DNA of 17,157 bases from Candidatus Moraniibacteriota bacterium (GCA_026396205.1 JAPLXF010000062.1:1-17157); one strand, 5' to 3'. Counted from the stretch's first letter, positions 7,072-11,878 are shown. Notes: generated by a model not told the origin, from the sequence alone. Translations and numbers: made by a program.

Positions 7072-7101
7072 TGTCCCTACGGGACATCTCCCGAAGGGAG
7101 A
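7072..7101 (-). repeat. Double-hairpin element, copy A
   Basis: 30 nt on the minus strand: TCTCCC-TTC-GGGAGA directly followed by TGTCCC-GTA-GGGACA. It is flanked by GTCTG before and CAAAACC after, the two halves of the tRNA-Cys anticodon region. Confidence 0.85.
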
Positions 7102-7433
7102 CAGACTATTTCCTTGCCTCCTTTGAGGTCTGGAGCAGATTTGCACTGCTGTAAAGGGTTTTGCAGACCCACGCCTAGCTTCTCGGCCACCAGACCATAT
7201 TTTTTCCTTATTATTTCTTTTTGTTGTCCTGTTTTTAAAAATCTTTCATACCTTACCGCCTCATTTCGAGAATTAAATTCTATAAATTCCATTAATTGCC
7301 AAGGCTTATATCCCTTGGTTGATTTTACTTTTCCTTTATTATGTCTTTGCAACCTATTCTGAACATTTTCCGTACTTCCAATATAAATATTTCCATTCTT
7401 AAGACTTCGTAAAATATATGTGTAAAATTTCAT
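7077..7433 (-). CDS. GIY-YIG nuclease-domain protein, 3' end fused into tRNA-Cys
   Basis: 118 aa from ATG 7433. Residues 1-79 are a complete small GIY-YIG domain of the YhbQ/UvrC-like type: Y4-T-Y6-I (GIY position), Y17-I-G19 (YIG), R27 (NRLQRH), E63 (RYERFLKTG, metal-binding Glu) and a basic end (IIRKKY79). Codon 80 is the first base of tRNA-Cys. The frame then reads through the whole tRNA and into double hairpin A before a TAG at 7077, so residues 80-118 are probably not native protein. An upstream frame extension to 7550 is repeat DNA and is rejected. The gene starts 8 nt after double hairpin B. It could be a homing-type nuclease tied to this array or a chance insertion; no ribosome binding site is visible. 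Confidence 0.75.
   Translation of the reverse strand: MKFYTYILRSLKNGNIYIGSTENVQNRLQRHNKGKVKSTKGYKPWQLMEFIEFNSRNEAVRYERFLKTGQQKEIIRKKYGLVAEKLGVGLQNPLQQCKSAPDLKGGKEIVCLPSGDVP
7126..7196 (-). tRNA. tRNA-Cys(GCA)
   Basis: Minus-strand cloverleaf: acceptor GGTCTGG/CCAGACC (7 bp, perfect), D arm GCC/GGC, anticodon loop CTGCAAA (anticodon GCA), T stem AGCAG/CTGCT, discriminator T as expected for Cys. CCA is not encoded. Unusual points: the T loop is TGCAAAT (G at position 55), the D loop lacks the GG pair, position 27-43 is a T-T mismatch and the variable loop is only 4 nt. It may be functional or degenerate. Its same-strand neighbours are a GIY-YIG frame that runs through it and repeated copies of its own 3' half. 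Confidence 0.8.
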
Positions 7434-7443
7434 GAGGGTTTTG

Positions 7444-7473
7444 TGTCCCTGCGGGACATCTCCCGAAGGGAGA
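7444..7473 (-). repeat. Double-hairpin element, copy B
   Basis: Same 30 nt as copy A except for one loop base (GCA instead of GTA). Preceded by ATAGTCTG and followed by CAAAACCC, then the GIY-YIG start codon. Copies B and C start 91 bp apart, one repeat unit. Confidence 0.85.
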
Positions 7474-7496
7474 CAGACTATTTCCTTGCCTCTTTG

Positions 7497-7598
7497 AGGT
7501 CTGGAGCAGATTTGCACTGCTGTAAAAGGTTTTGTGTCCCTGCGGGACATCTCCCGAAGGGAGACAGACCGCCGCGTTAGCTACTTCGCCACACGGCC
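7497..7598 (-). pseudogene. Chimeric tRNA interrupted by the double hairpin
   Basis: Minus strand: a tRNA 5' half (acceptor GGCCGTG, D arm GCG...CGC with loop AGTAGCTAA, then GCGGTCTG; 7598-7565), the 30-nt double hairpin copy C (7564-7535), then the tRNA-Cys 3' half (CAAAACC to the discriminator T; 7534-7497). Removing the 30 nt restores GGTCTGCAAAACC with a GCA anticodon, so the element sits between G34 and C35. The two acceptor strands (GGCCGTG and CCAGACC) do not pair, so the halves come from different tRNAs. Confidence 0.7.
7535..7564 (-). repeat. Double-hairpin element, copy C
   Basis: Identical to copy B. It splits GGTCTG (7570-7565) from CAAAACC (7534-7528), exactly the anticodon-loop sequence that is continuous in tRNA-Cys at 7169-7157. 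Confidence 0.85.
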
Positions 7599-7663
7599 CT
7601 TTATACAAAGTATATAACAAAACCAAGCTTATCAAAAATAATCTTCACGGTCAATCAAAAAAA

Positions 7664-7695
7664 CAAAAATCCCGCCCACTTAGACAGGATTTTTG
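7664..7695 (-). terminator. Terminator after the 3D-domain gene
   Basis: CAAAAATCC (7664-7672) pairs with GGATTTTTG (7687-7695). On the minus strand the stem runs into a T-rich tail just after the stop at 7700. Confidence 0.65.
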
Positions 7696-7699
7696 CTGG

Positions 7700-8254
7700 T
7701 TATTTTACGACTTCGGCTAAAAGATTTTTTCTCCCGAAAGAGAAAGCCTCTTTTTTGGTCTGCATATAGATATCGAAGTGGTTGCCTTTGATAGCACCAC
7801 CCCGGTCTTCGCAGACATAAGTTCCCATGCCTTCAATTTTGATTTTGGCTCCGAAAGGGAACTGCGGAGGGCAAGCGATAGTCCGGTTTTCCATGACCTT
7901 GACACCGCTGGCCGTAATGCCGTCGCTTTTCCCGCATTCGTCCGCAGCCGCCGTATAAGCGGAAGCGTTGATGATGAACGGTTCTTTGGGAAGCTTGGCT
8001 TTTTCCAATTTATCTTTAAACCGAGCTAATTTGGCTTCGCGTTTTAATTCTTCCTCGGTTAAGGGTTTTACTTCCAGATAATTAAGAGAATCTTCGGGAA
8101 TCGCATAGACGATTTCGCCGTATTCCCTGCCATCAACCAGTTTAATTTCAGTTTTTATATTTGTTTCATTAGTATTGGTTTCAGCTGCCAGCGCTTTGGC
8201 GGTTAAACCGACTCCAAGCACCAACAGTGTCGCGAAAACACTAATGACACGCAT
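7700..8254 (-). CDS. Exported 3D-domain protein (probable cell-wall hydrolase)
   Basis: 184 aa. A signal peptide occupies 1-23 (short basic start, hydrophobic core, cleavage near ALA-AE). A charged helical segment (about 62-90) precedes a C-terminal 3D domain (about 95-184), named for three conserved aspartates in MltA-like and YuiC-like muralytic proteins. Seen: AYTAAADECGKSDGITASG (99-117), then D150 in EDRGGAIKGNHFDIYM with D161. Three Cys (107, 128, 148) could form a disulfide. A peptidoglycan lytic transglycosylase role outside the membrane is inferred from family. A strong promoter (8312-8340) gives a leader of about 50 nt, and a terminator follows. Confidence 0.88.
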   Translation of the reverse strand: MRVISVFATLLVLGVGLTAKALAAETNTNETNIKTEIKLVDGREYGEIVYAIPEDSLNYLEVKPLTEEELKREAKLARFKDKLEKAKLPKEPFIINASAYTAAADECGKSDGITASGVKVMENRTIACPPQFPFGAKIKIEGMGTYVCEDRGGAIKGNHFDIYMQTKKEAFSFGRKNLLAEVVK

Positions 8255-8311
8255 AAATTATAATTACTTGTTAAAGTGTCGTCCCAAAAGGCTATTTCAG
8301 GATGACCGGCT

Positions 8312-8340
8312 ATTGTAGCATAAAAACAGCCGCTAGTCAA
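8312..8340 (-). promoter_or_regulatory. Sigma70-type promoter of the 3D-domain gene
   Basis: Minus strand -35 TTGACT (8340-8335), exactly 17 bp, -10 TACAAT (8317-8312). Best-matching promoter in the window. Confidence 0.8.
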
Positions 8341-8356
8341 AGGTATTTACTAAAAA

Positions 8357-8403
8357 ATGGCTTATATAAGCCATTGTAATAAAAAATAGGCTTATTTAAG
8401 CCT
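8357..8403. promoter_or_regulatory. Two related palindromes upstream of the 3D promoter
   Basis: ATGGCTTATATAAGCCAT (8357-8374, perfect) and AGGCTTATTTAAGCCT (8388-8403, only the central TT unpaired). They share GGCTTAT/TAAGCC; their centres are 30 bp apart, about three helical turns. They lie 16 bp upstream of the -35, so they fit activator or repressor sites better than leader hairpins. Confidence 0.5.
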
Positions 8404-8417
8404 TATTTAGCCAAGAA

Positions 8418-8444
8418 AAAATCTCCCGCTAAGCGGGAGATTTT
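8418..8444 (-). terminator. Terminator of the Cys-rich membrane protein gene
   Basis: Long stem AAAATCTCCCGCT / AGCGGGAGATTTT (8418-8430, 8432-8444), followed on the minus strand by a T run. It ends 1 nt from the stop codon at 8446. Confidence 0.85.
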
Positions 8445-8445
8445 A

Positions 8446-9183
8446 TTATTTCTTTTTTCCTGGACCGCTTAGCATTATGGCATAACTGTGCGCGTCATAG
8501 ACACAGCCGGGTTTGGGCCATTCGTCCGGGTCAGGACAGCAGTCCTCGTCCATATGCTTGCCCTTGGTGGCGCTTTTTCCCGGATGGCCGTAATTACTTT
8601 CCCGGCAGGAAATTTTGACTTGAATATATTTTTTTACTGGAACTTTTTGGATTTCTCCGCCGGGGACTTTTACATCCTTGTAGGCGTTAATCTCACCGCA
8701 CTCGACGGAACATTCTTCTTCTTGTTTGTCTTTTTCGCATTCTTCTTTGGTCAGATACATTTTAAAACCATTGGAAGGCTTAAGAGCATTTAAATCGATT
8801 TTAGATGCACTTATTTTTTCCTCTCCATCCGTAACGAATGAATAAGGGACAGGGATCTCTTGATTAGAAAGCGCGGTAAAAATCAGAGTGTTACTGCGCA
8901 TCCAAAAAATCGCGATAACATAGATTAGAAAAAAGATAGCTATCTTTTCCGTGGAAAATTCATAGCGCCGGCGGAAATTATGGATCGCATCCAAAAAATC
9001 TTGGGTGTCCTGCTTCCAAGTCAAAGCGGCTGCGTGGCATTCTTTGGCTACCAGGAAAAAGGCCAAGTGAATGAGATGCGCAAAAAGCTTCCAAGGCGAT
9101 CCGTGGGCAATCCGGCTGATGTGTATCTTTTTTTCTATATTTTCCAAAGGAAGTATGTTGACTTCCATGCGCATCCGGCTCAT
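8446..9183 (-). CDS. Unknown Cys-rich membrane protein
   Basis: Not recognised. About 245 aa from ATG 9183; ATGs at 9174 and 9168 are equally possible, and none has a clear ribosome binding site. The frame reaches a GTG at 9228, but that lies in the loop of a hairpin, so it is doubtful. Two hydrophobic stretches, about residues 31-53 and 79-95, suggest two membrane helices. The C-terminal half is hydrophilic and rich in Cys, Lys and Glu: EECEKDKQEEECSVECGEIN, then KISCRESNYG, then MDEDCCPDPDEWPKPGCVYD. The paired Cys suggest disulfides outside or metal binding. It has its own promoter (9250-9278) and terminator, so it is a single-gene unit. Confidence 0.7.
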   Translation of the reverse strand: MSRMRMEVNILPLENIEKKIHISRIAHGSPWKLFAHLIHLAFFLVAKECHAAALTWKQDTQDFLDAIHNFRRRYEFSTEKIAIFFLIYVIAIFWMRSNTLIFTALSNQEIPVPYSFVTDGEEKISASKIDLNALKPSNGFKMYLTKEECEKDKQEEECSVECGEINAYKDVKVPGGEIQKVPVKKYIQVKISCRESNYGHPGKSATKGKHMDEDCCPDPDEWPKPGCVYDAHSYAIMLSGPGKKK

Positions 9184-9214
9184 ATGGGTTTTTGTTTTGG
9201 ACGCCAAAAACAAC

Positions 9215-9237
9215 AAAAGACGGCTCACCCGTCTTTT
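9215..9237 (-). terminator. Hairpin between tRNA-Gly and the Cys-rich gene
   Basis: Stem AAAAGACGG (9215-9223) with CCGTCTTTT (9229-9237), loop CTCAC. On the minus strand it is followed by a broken T run, so it could end the rplS-tRNA transcript. It also lies downstream of the promoter at 9250, in that transcript's leader. Confidence 0.55.
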
Positions 9238-9249
9238 TTATCTACTAAT

Positions 9250-9278
9250 AGTATAGCACAATTAAAAGCACTTGTCTA
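9250..9278 (-). promoter_or_regulatory. Promoter of the Cys-rich membrane protein gene
   Basis: Minus strand -35 TAGACA (9278-9273), 17-bp spacer, -10 TATACT (9255-9250). Predicted start about 9243, 60 nt before the ATG at 9183. Confidence 0.65.
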
Positions 9279-9297
9279 ATGTTTTGAGTTTTTTTTG

Positions 9298-9369
9298 AGC
9301 GGGTAACGGGAGTCGGACCCGTATCTTATCCTTGGCAAGGATATATAATAGCCGCTATACGATACCCGC
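9298..9369 (-). tRNA. tRNA-Gly(GCC)
   Basis: Minus strand: acceptor GCGGGTA/TACCCGC, anticodon loop TTGCCAA between ATCC and GGAT (anticodon GCC), T arm ACGGG/CCCGT with loop TCCGACT (a C where T55 is usual), discriminator T. CCA not encoded. Its 5' acceptor strand overlaps a GC palindrome (9365-9398). Confidence 0.93.
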
Positions 9370-9398
9370 CTACGCTTCGCTTCGGCGGGCAAGCCCGC
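9365..9398. repeat. GC-rich palindromic element at the tRNA-Gly 5' end
   Basis: CCCGCC (9365-9370) pairs with GGCGGG (9384-9389) around a CGCTTCGCTTC-type loop, and GCGGGC-AA-GCCCGC follows (9385-9398). It shares its CCCGCC/GGCGGG ends with the in-frame element in cca at 14357-14401. Confidence 0.6.
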
Positions 9399-9461
9399 AA
9401 AAACCAGGTAGGTTTATAAAACTTTATTAACTTTTTACTTTATAAACTTTCAACTTTTTTT

Positions 9462-9482
9462 GTGCCGAAGGGCAGAGTTGAA
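9462..9482 (-). pseudogene. tRNA-Phe 3' fragment
   Basis: 21 nt identical to the 3' end of the full tRNA-Phe (T loop through acceptor and discriminator), lying 83 bp beyond it on the same strand. Upstream of it, GCGGGAT replaces the rest of the tRNA. Confidence 0.8.
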
Positions 9483-9565
9483 TCCCGCACAAATTTCGCT
9501 TCGCTACATTATGCGGGACAAGCTGCCTAAATAATTTCAATCGGAGTTTATCCCGACCAAATTTC

Positions 9566-9640
9566 TGGTGCCGAAGGGCAGAGTTGAACTGCCGACGCAA
9601 GGATTTTCAGTCCTTCGCTCTACCGCTGAGCTACTTCGGC
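9566..9640 (-). tRNA. tRNA-Phe(GAA)
   Basis: Minus strand: acceptor GCCGAAG/CTTCGGC, D arm GCTC/GAGC-type with GG in the loop, anticodon stem AAGGA/TCCTT with loop CTGAAAA (anticodon GAA), T arm GGCAG/CTGCC with loop TTCAACT. CCA is encoded (9568-9566). Leader and trailer carry a 12-bp inverted repeat that would extend the acceptor stem. Confidence 0.96.
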
Positions 9641-9663
9641 TCAGACCAGAAATTTGTGTGGGA

Positions 9664-9686
9664 CTCTACCGCTGAGCTACTTCGGC
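9664..9686 (-). pseudogene. tRNA-Phe 5' fragment
   Basis: 23 nt identical to the first 23 nt of tRNA-Phe (acceptor and D arm), 23 bp upstream of the full gene on the same strand. It then breaks into TCCCACACAAATTT. Confidence 0.85.
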
Positions 9687-9724
9687 ATTATATTTAAATA
9701 TTCCTTTAACTATTTTAATACAAG

Positions 9725-9797
9725 TGGATCCTATAGGACTCGAACCTATGACATCTTCGATGTAAGCGAAGCGCTCTACCAGCTGAGCTAAGGATCC
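9725..9797 (-). tRNA. tRNA-Val(UAC)
   Basis: Minus strand: acceptor GGATCCT/AGGATCC, anticodon stem CTTCG/CGAAG with loop CTTACAT (anticodon TAC), T arm ATAGG/CCTAT with loop TTCGAGT, discriminator A. CCA not encoded. Confidence 0.96.
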
Positions 9798-9804
9798 AAT
9801 TTAG

Positions 9805-9889
9805 TGCGCGGAAGAGGACTTGAACCTCCACGTCCTAATGGACACAAGCACCTCAAGCTTGCCTGGCTACCAAATTACAGCACCCGCGC
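9805..9889 (-). tRNA. tRNA-Leu(GAG)
   Basis: Minus strand: acceptor GCGCGGG/TCCGCGC (last pair G-U), anticodon stem CAAGC/GCTTG with loop TTGAGGT (anticodon GAG), long variable arm GTCC/GGAC, T arm GGAGG/CCTCT with loop TTCAAGT. CCA not encoded. It starts 28 bp after the rplS stop, so it is probably processed from the rplS transcript. Confidence 0.95.
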
Positions 9890-9917
9890 AAAGATTATAT
9901 AAAACTATTATAGCAAA

Positions 9918-10337
9918 CTACTCGCTTTTTTTCTCCTCCGTTTCTTCAGAAACTGCCGGCTCTTCCGCTTTGGCAATATATTCGGAAATATCTTTATATT
10001 TCATCCGGCTTTTCTTGGCGGAAACATTGCGGATATGATACAGCTTGGCCCTTCTGACTTTGGCTCTTTTGATAAGCTCGATTTTTTCAATATTGGGAGA
10101 CAGGATTGGCAGGATCAGTTCCACGCCCACGCCGCTGGAAACTTTGCGCACCGTAATCATCGGGGAAGAACTTTGTTTGCCTTTGATGGCGATAATTACG
10201 CCTTCAAAAATCTGGATGCGTTCCTTTTCGCCTTCCTTGATTTTGCGGTGGATTTTAACGACATCCCCGGCTTGAAATTGAGGAAGCTTTTTCTGGCTTC
10301 TTTGCAACTGGTTAAATTCGATAATTTCTTTTTGCAT
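9918..10337 (-). CDS. rplS: Ribosomal protein L19
   Basis: Large-subunit protein at the 30S-50S interface. 139 aa: N-terminal helix, then the L19 core with PQFQAGDVVKIHRKIKEGEK, RIQIFEGVIIAIKG, ITVRKVSSGVGVELILPILS and KVRRAKLYHIRN. The C-terminal 20 residues (AEEPAVSEETEEKKSE) form an acidic tail beyond the usual end. A perfect TATAAT lies 6 bases before the ATG, so the mRNA is probably leaderless. Four tRNAs follow on the same strand with no terminator until 9215-9237. Confidence 0.97.
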   Translation of the reverse strand: MQKEIIEFNQLQRSQKKLPQFQAGDVVKIHRKIKEGEKERIQIFEGVIIAIKGKQSSSPMITVRKVSSGVGVELILPILSPNIEKIELIKRAKVRRAKLYHIRNVSAKKSRMKYKDISEYIAKAEEPAVSEETEEKKSE

Positions 10338-10343
10338 ACGGTT

Positions 10344-10349
10344 ATTATA
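10344..10349 (-). promoter_or_regulatory. -10 element of rplS, leaderless layout
   Basis: TATAAT on the minus strand, 6 bases before the rplS ATG at 10337. The -35 region is only a T/A-rich stretch. Same spacing as the PaaX-like gene promoter. Confidence 0.5.
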
Positions 10350-10417
10350 GCTTATTATGTTACTTTAAAAAATTAAAAATAGCCTTACTATCTTATCTTT
10401 TTATGCCTTATTAGTCA

Positions 10418-10513
10418 ACCCCGTTAGAAATATACTGCGATTACTCCGATTGAGAAAATCATAAATAATTTATGAAGTTAGGTTTCACATATTATTTAAA
10501 TTTCTAACGGGGT
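10418..10513. repeat. 96-bp element with 14-bp terminal inverted repeats
   Basis: ACCCCGTTAGAAAT (10418-10431) is the exact inverse of ATTTCTAACGGGGT (10500-10513); the 68 bp between are AT-rich with no frame. One end supplies the last codons (PLEI) and stop of the pseudouridine synthase gene. It fits a MITE-like or repetitive palindromic element. The CCCCGT ends recur at 11687, 11831 and 15775. Confidence 0.75.
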
Positions 10514-11428
10514 CAAGGAATGGAGAATTTTTTTCAAATCTTCGGGAACTGGAACTTCAAAAAAACATTTCTTCCCGAAAAGTTTGAATTCTAATTCTTG
10601 GGCGTGCAGCATTTGCCGGCTAACTTTAATGCTATTATCCTGTTTTTTATTTCTATATATTTTGTCGCCAACCACCGGATTGCCTAAAGATTTTAGATGC
10701 ACCCGGATCTGGTGCATCCGACCAGTTTTGGGCGAAGCTTCAACCAAGGAATAATTTTCAAATTCTTTCAGAACTTTATATTCCGTCACCGCTTCGCGTA
10801 TTTTATTTTTGGTTTTTCGGCCGGCAATCACTTGCTTTTTATAACTGGCAGCCCGGGCCATTGGTTTTTCGATAATCCCTTTTTTAGCCGGCAGTTGGCC
10901 GTAAACCAGCGCCACATATTTTTTGGATACTTTATGGTTTTTGAATAAATTTTTAAGTTCATCGAAAGCTTTTTGATTTCTGGCTATAACCATTACGCCG
11001 GAAGTATCCTTATCCAAGCGATGGACAATTCCCGGACGCAGCTCTGAACCCAGTGAACCATCATTGGTACTTTTTATTTCTAGAAATTTTGCGAGTAATC
11101 CATTAACTAAAGTATCTTTATCTTTAAAACTTACAGGGTGTACAGAAATTCCAGCCGGTTTATTTATAGCAATAATATTTTTATCTTTGTAAATAATATT
11201 TAATTTAATATTTTTATTCGCAATTAACCGTGAACTATGAACCGTTAACTGTGAACTTATCTCATCATCTTTTTTTAAAATATAACTGGGCTTAACTTTT
11301 TTCTCATTAACCAAAATTTTCCCGCTTTTTATATTCCTAATAATTTCCCCACGGGTATGCGAAAAAAATTCCTCGGCGAGGAATTTATCAATTCTTGTCT
11401 TTATATCTTTATTAAAAATTATTTTCAT
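10496..11428 (-). CDS. RluA/RluD-family pseudouridine synthase
   Basis: Converts uridine to pseudouridine in rRNA or tRNA; exact site unknown. 310 aa. N-terminal S4 RNA-binding domain (about 1-57: TRIDKFLAEE, GKILVNEKKVKPSYILKKDD), then the catalytic domain with YKDKNIIAINKPAGISVHP (80-98) and HRLDKDTSGV (136-145) carrying catalytic D139, then the late motif RMHQIRVHLKSLGNPVVGDKIY. The S4-catalytic linker is encoded by a period-7 repeat. The C terminus (LTPLEI) and stop come from an inverted-repeat element, so the native end may have been replaced. It overlaps the upstream 82-aa gene by ATGA, implying coupled translation. Confidence 0.93.
   Translation of the reverse strand: MKIIFNKDIKTRIDKFLAEEFFSHTRGEIIRNIKSGKILVNEKKVKPSYILKKDDEISSQLTVHSSRLIANKNIKLNIIYKDKNIIAINKPAGISVHPVSFKDKDTLVNGLLAKFLEIKSTNDGSLGSELRPGIVHRLDKDTSGVMVIARNQKAFDELKNLFKNHKVSKKYVALVYGQLPAKKGIIEKPMARAASYKKQVIAGRKTKNKIREAVTEYKVLKEFENYSLVEASPKTGRMHQIRVHLKSLGNPVVGDKIYRNKKQDNSIKVSRQMLHAQELEFKLFGKKCFFEVPVPEDLKKILHSLTPLEI
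11219..11260 (-). repeat. Period-7 repeat inside the pseudouridine synthase gene
   Basis: Plus-strand steps of 7: AACCGTG (11226), AACTATG (11233), AACCGTT (11240), AACTGTG (11247). Translated as SSQLTVHSSRLIAN (58-71) between the S4 and catalytic domains. Confidence 0.75.
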
Positions 11429-11673
11429 TTAAAAATACTTTTCAAAACTCCAACTAAATTTATCCCGCCTTTGGGATTGGCTTTATACCAGCCAGTATCT
11501 GACGCGCAATTGCCAACATCGCACATTTTGAAACTGCACGGCTGGAGCGTTTGGCGCATACATTCTCCTTCTGAATGATAAGCATTAAATCTGGAACTTT
11601 CCCGGCCGAAAAATGAAAAAAAGCCTATAATTAAAACTAAAATTATTATTACGATTGCAATTATTTTTTTCAT
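11425..11673 (-). CDS. Small membrane-anchored Cys-containing protein
   Basis: 82 aa, not recognised. Residues 4-22 form one strong transmembrane or signal-anchor helix (IIAIVIIILVLIIGFFSFF). The remainder is probably outside and has four Cys spaced CMRQTLQPCSFKMCDVGNC (38-56), which suggests two disulfides or metal binding, then DTGWYKANPKGG. Its TGA overlaps the ATG of the pseudouridine synthase gene (ATGA), so the two are translationally coupled. The start is the only ATG before the hydrophobic helix. Confidence 0.65.
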   Translation of the reverse strand: MKKIIAIVIIILVLIIGFFSFFGRESSRFNAYHSEGECMRQTLQPCSFKMCDVGNCASDTGWYKANPKGGINLVGVLKSIFK

Positions 11674-11685
11674 ATTTTTTGGTTT

Positions 11686-11726
11686 ACCCCGTGATGAAAT
11701 TTTATAAAAATTTCATTTTACGGGGT
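11686..11726. repeat. CCCCGT inverted-repeat element abutting tRNA-Leu(UAG)
   Basis: ACCCCGT (11686-11692) with ACGGGGT (11720-11726), inner arms ATGAAATTTT / AAAATTTCAT. Its last base is the discriminator of the tRNA. There is no T run after it on the minus strand, so it is not a standard terminator. Confidence 0.7.
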
Positions 11727-11808
11727 GCCGAGGAGAGGACTTGAACCTCCACTCTCTTGCGAGAACATGGTCCTAAGCCATGCGCGTATACCATTCCGCC
11801 ACCTCGGC
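11726..11808 (-). tRNA. tRNA-Leu(UAG)
   Basis: Minus strand: acceptor GCCGAGG/CCTCGGC, anticodon stem CATGG/CCATG with loop CTTAGGA (anticodon TAG), variable arm TCTCGCAAGAGA, T arm GGAGG/CCTCT with loop TTCAAGT, discriminator A. CCA not encoded; CCC follows, from the adjacent inverted repeat. Confidence 0.95.
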
Positions 11809-11830
11809 ATCTTACAAGTCTGCCAACTTG

Positions 11831-11878
11831 CCCCGTAGCGAGCCCTAGGCTCTGCTACTGGGGTTCCACCACCGCGGC
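11831..11878 (-). pseudogene. tRNA-Leu-like 5' fragment broken by a hairpin
   Basis: Minus strand: GCCGCGGTGGTGGAA (11878-11864) resembles the tRNA-Leu(UAG) start GCCGAGGTGGCGGAA, then stops at the D loop. It is replaced by a 33-nt hairpin (11831-11863) with ends CCCCGTAGC / GCTACTGGGG and inner AGCC/GGCT. The full tRNA follows 22 bp further along. Confidence 0.55.

Noticed and set aside
7434..7550. Upstream extension of the GIY-YIG frame to 7550
   Set aside because: The extra residues are repeat and tRNA sequence; the nuclease domain begins at Met 7433.
7063..7570. Direct repeats that could be read as a CRISPR array
   Set aside because: Units are 91-92 bp, contain tRNA-Cys sequence and hairpins, and have no regular unique spacers; one interval holds a gene.
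7004..7598. Group I intron in tRNA-Cys
   Set aside because: The insert at the anticodon is only 30 nt of two hairpins and lacks any group I core.
9184..9228. GTG start at 9228 for the Cys-rich membrane protein
   Set aside because: The GTG lies in the loop of a strong hairpin with no ribosome binding site; later ATGs are more plausible.
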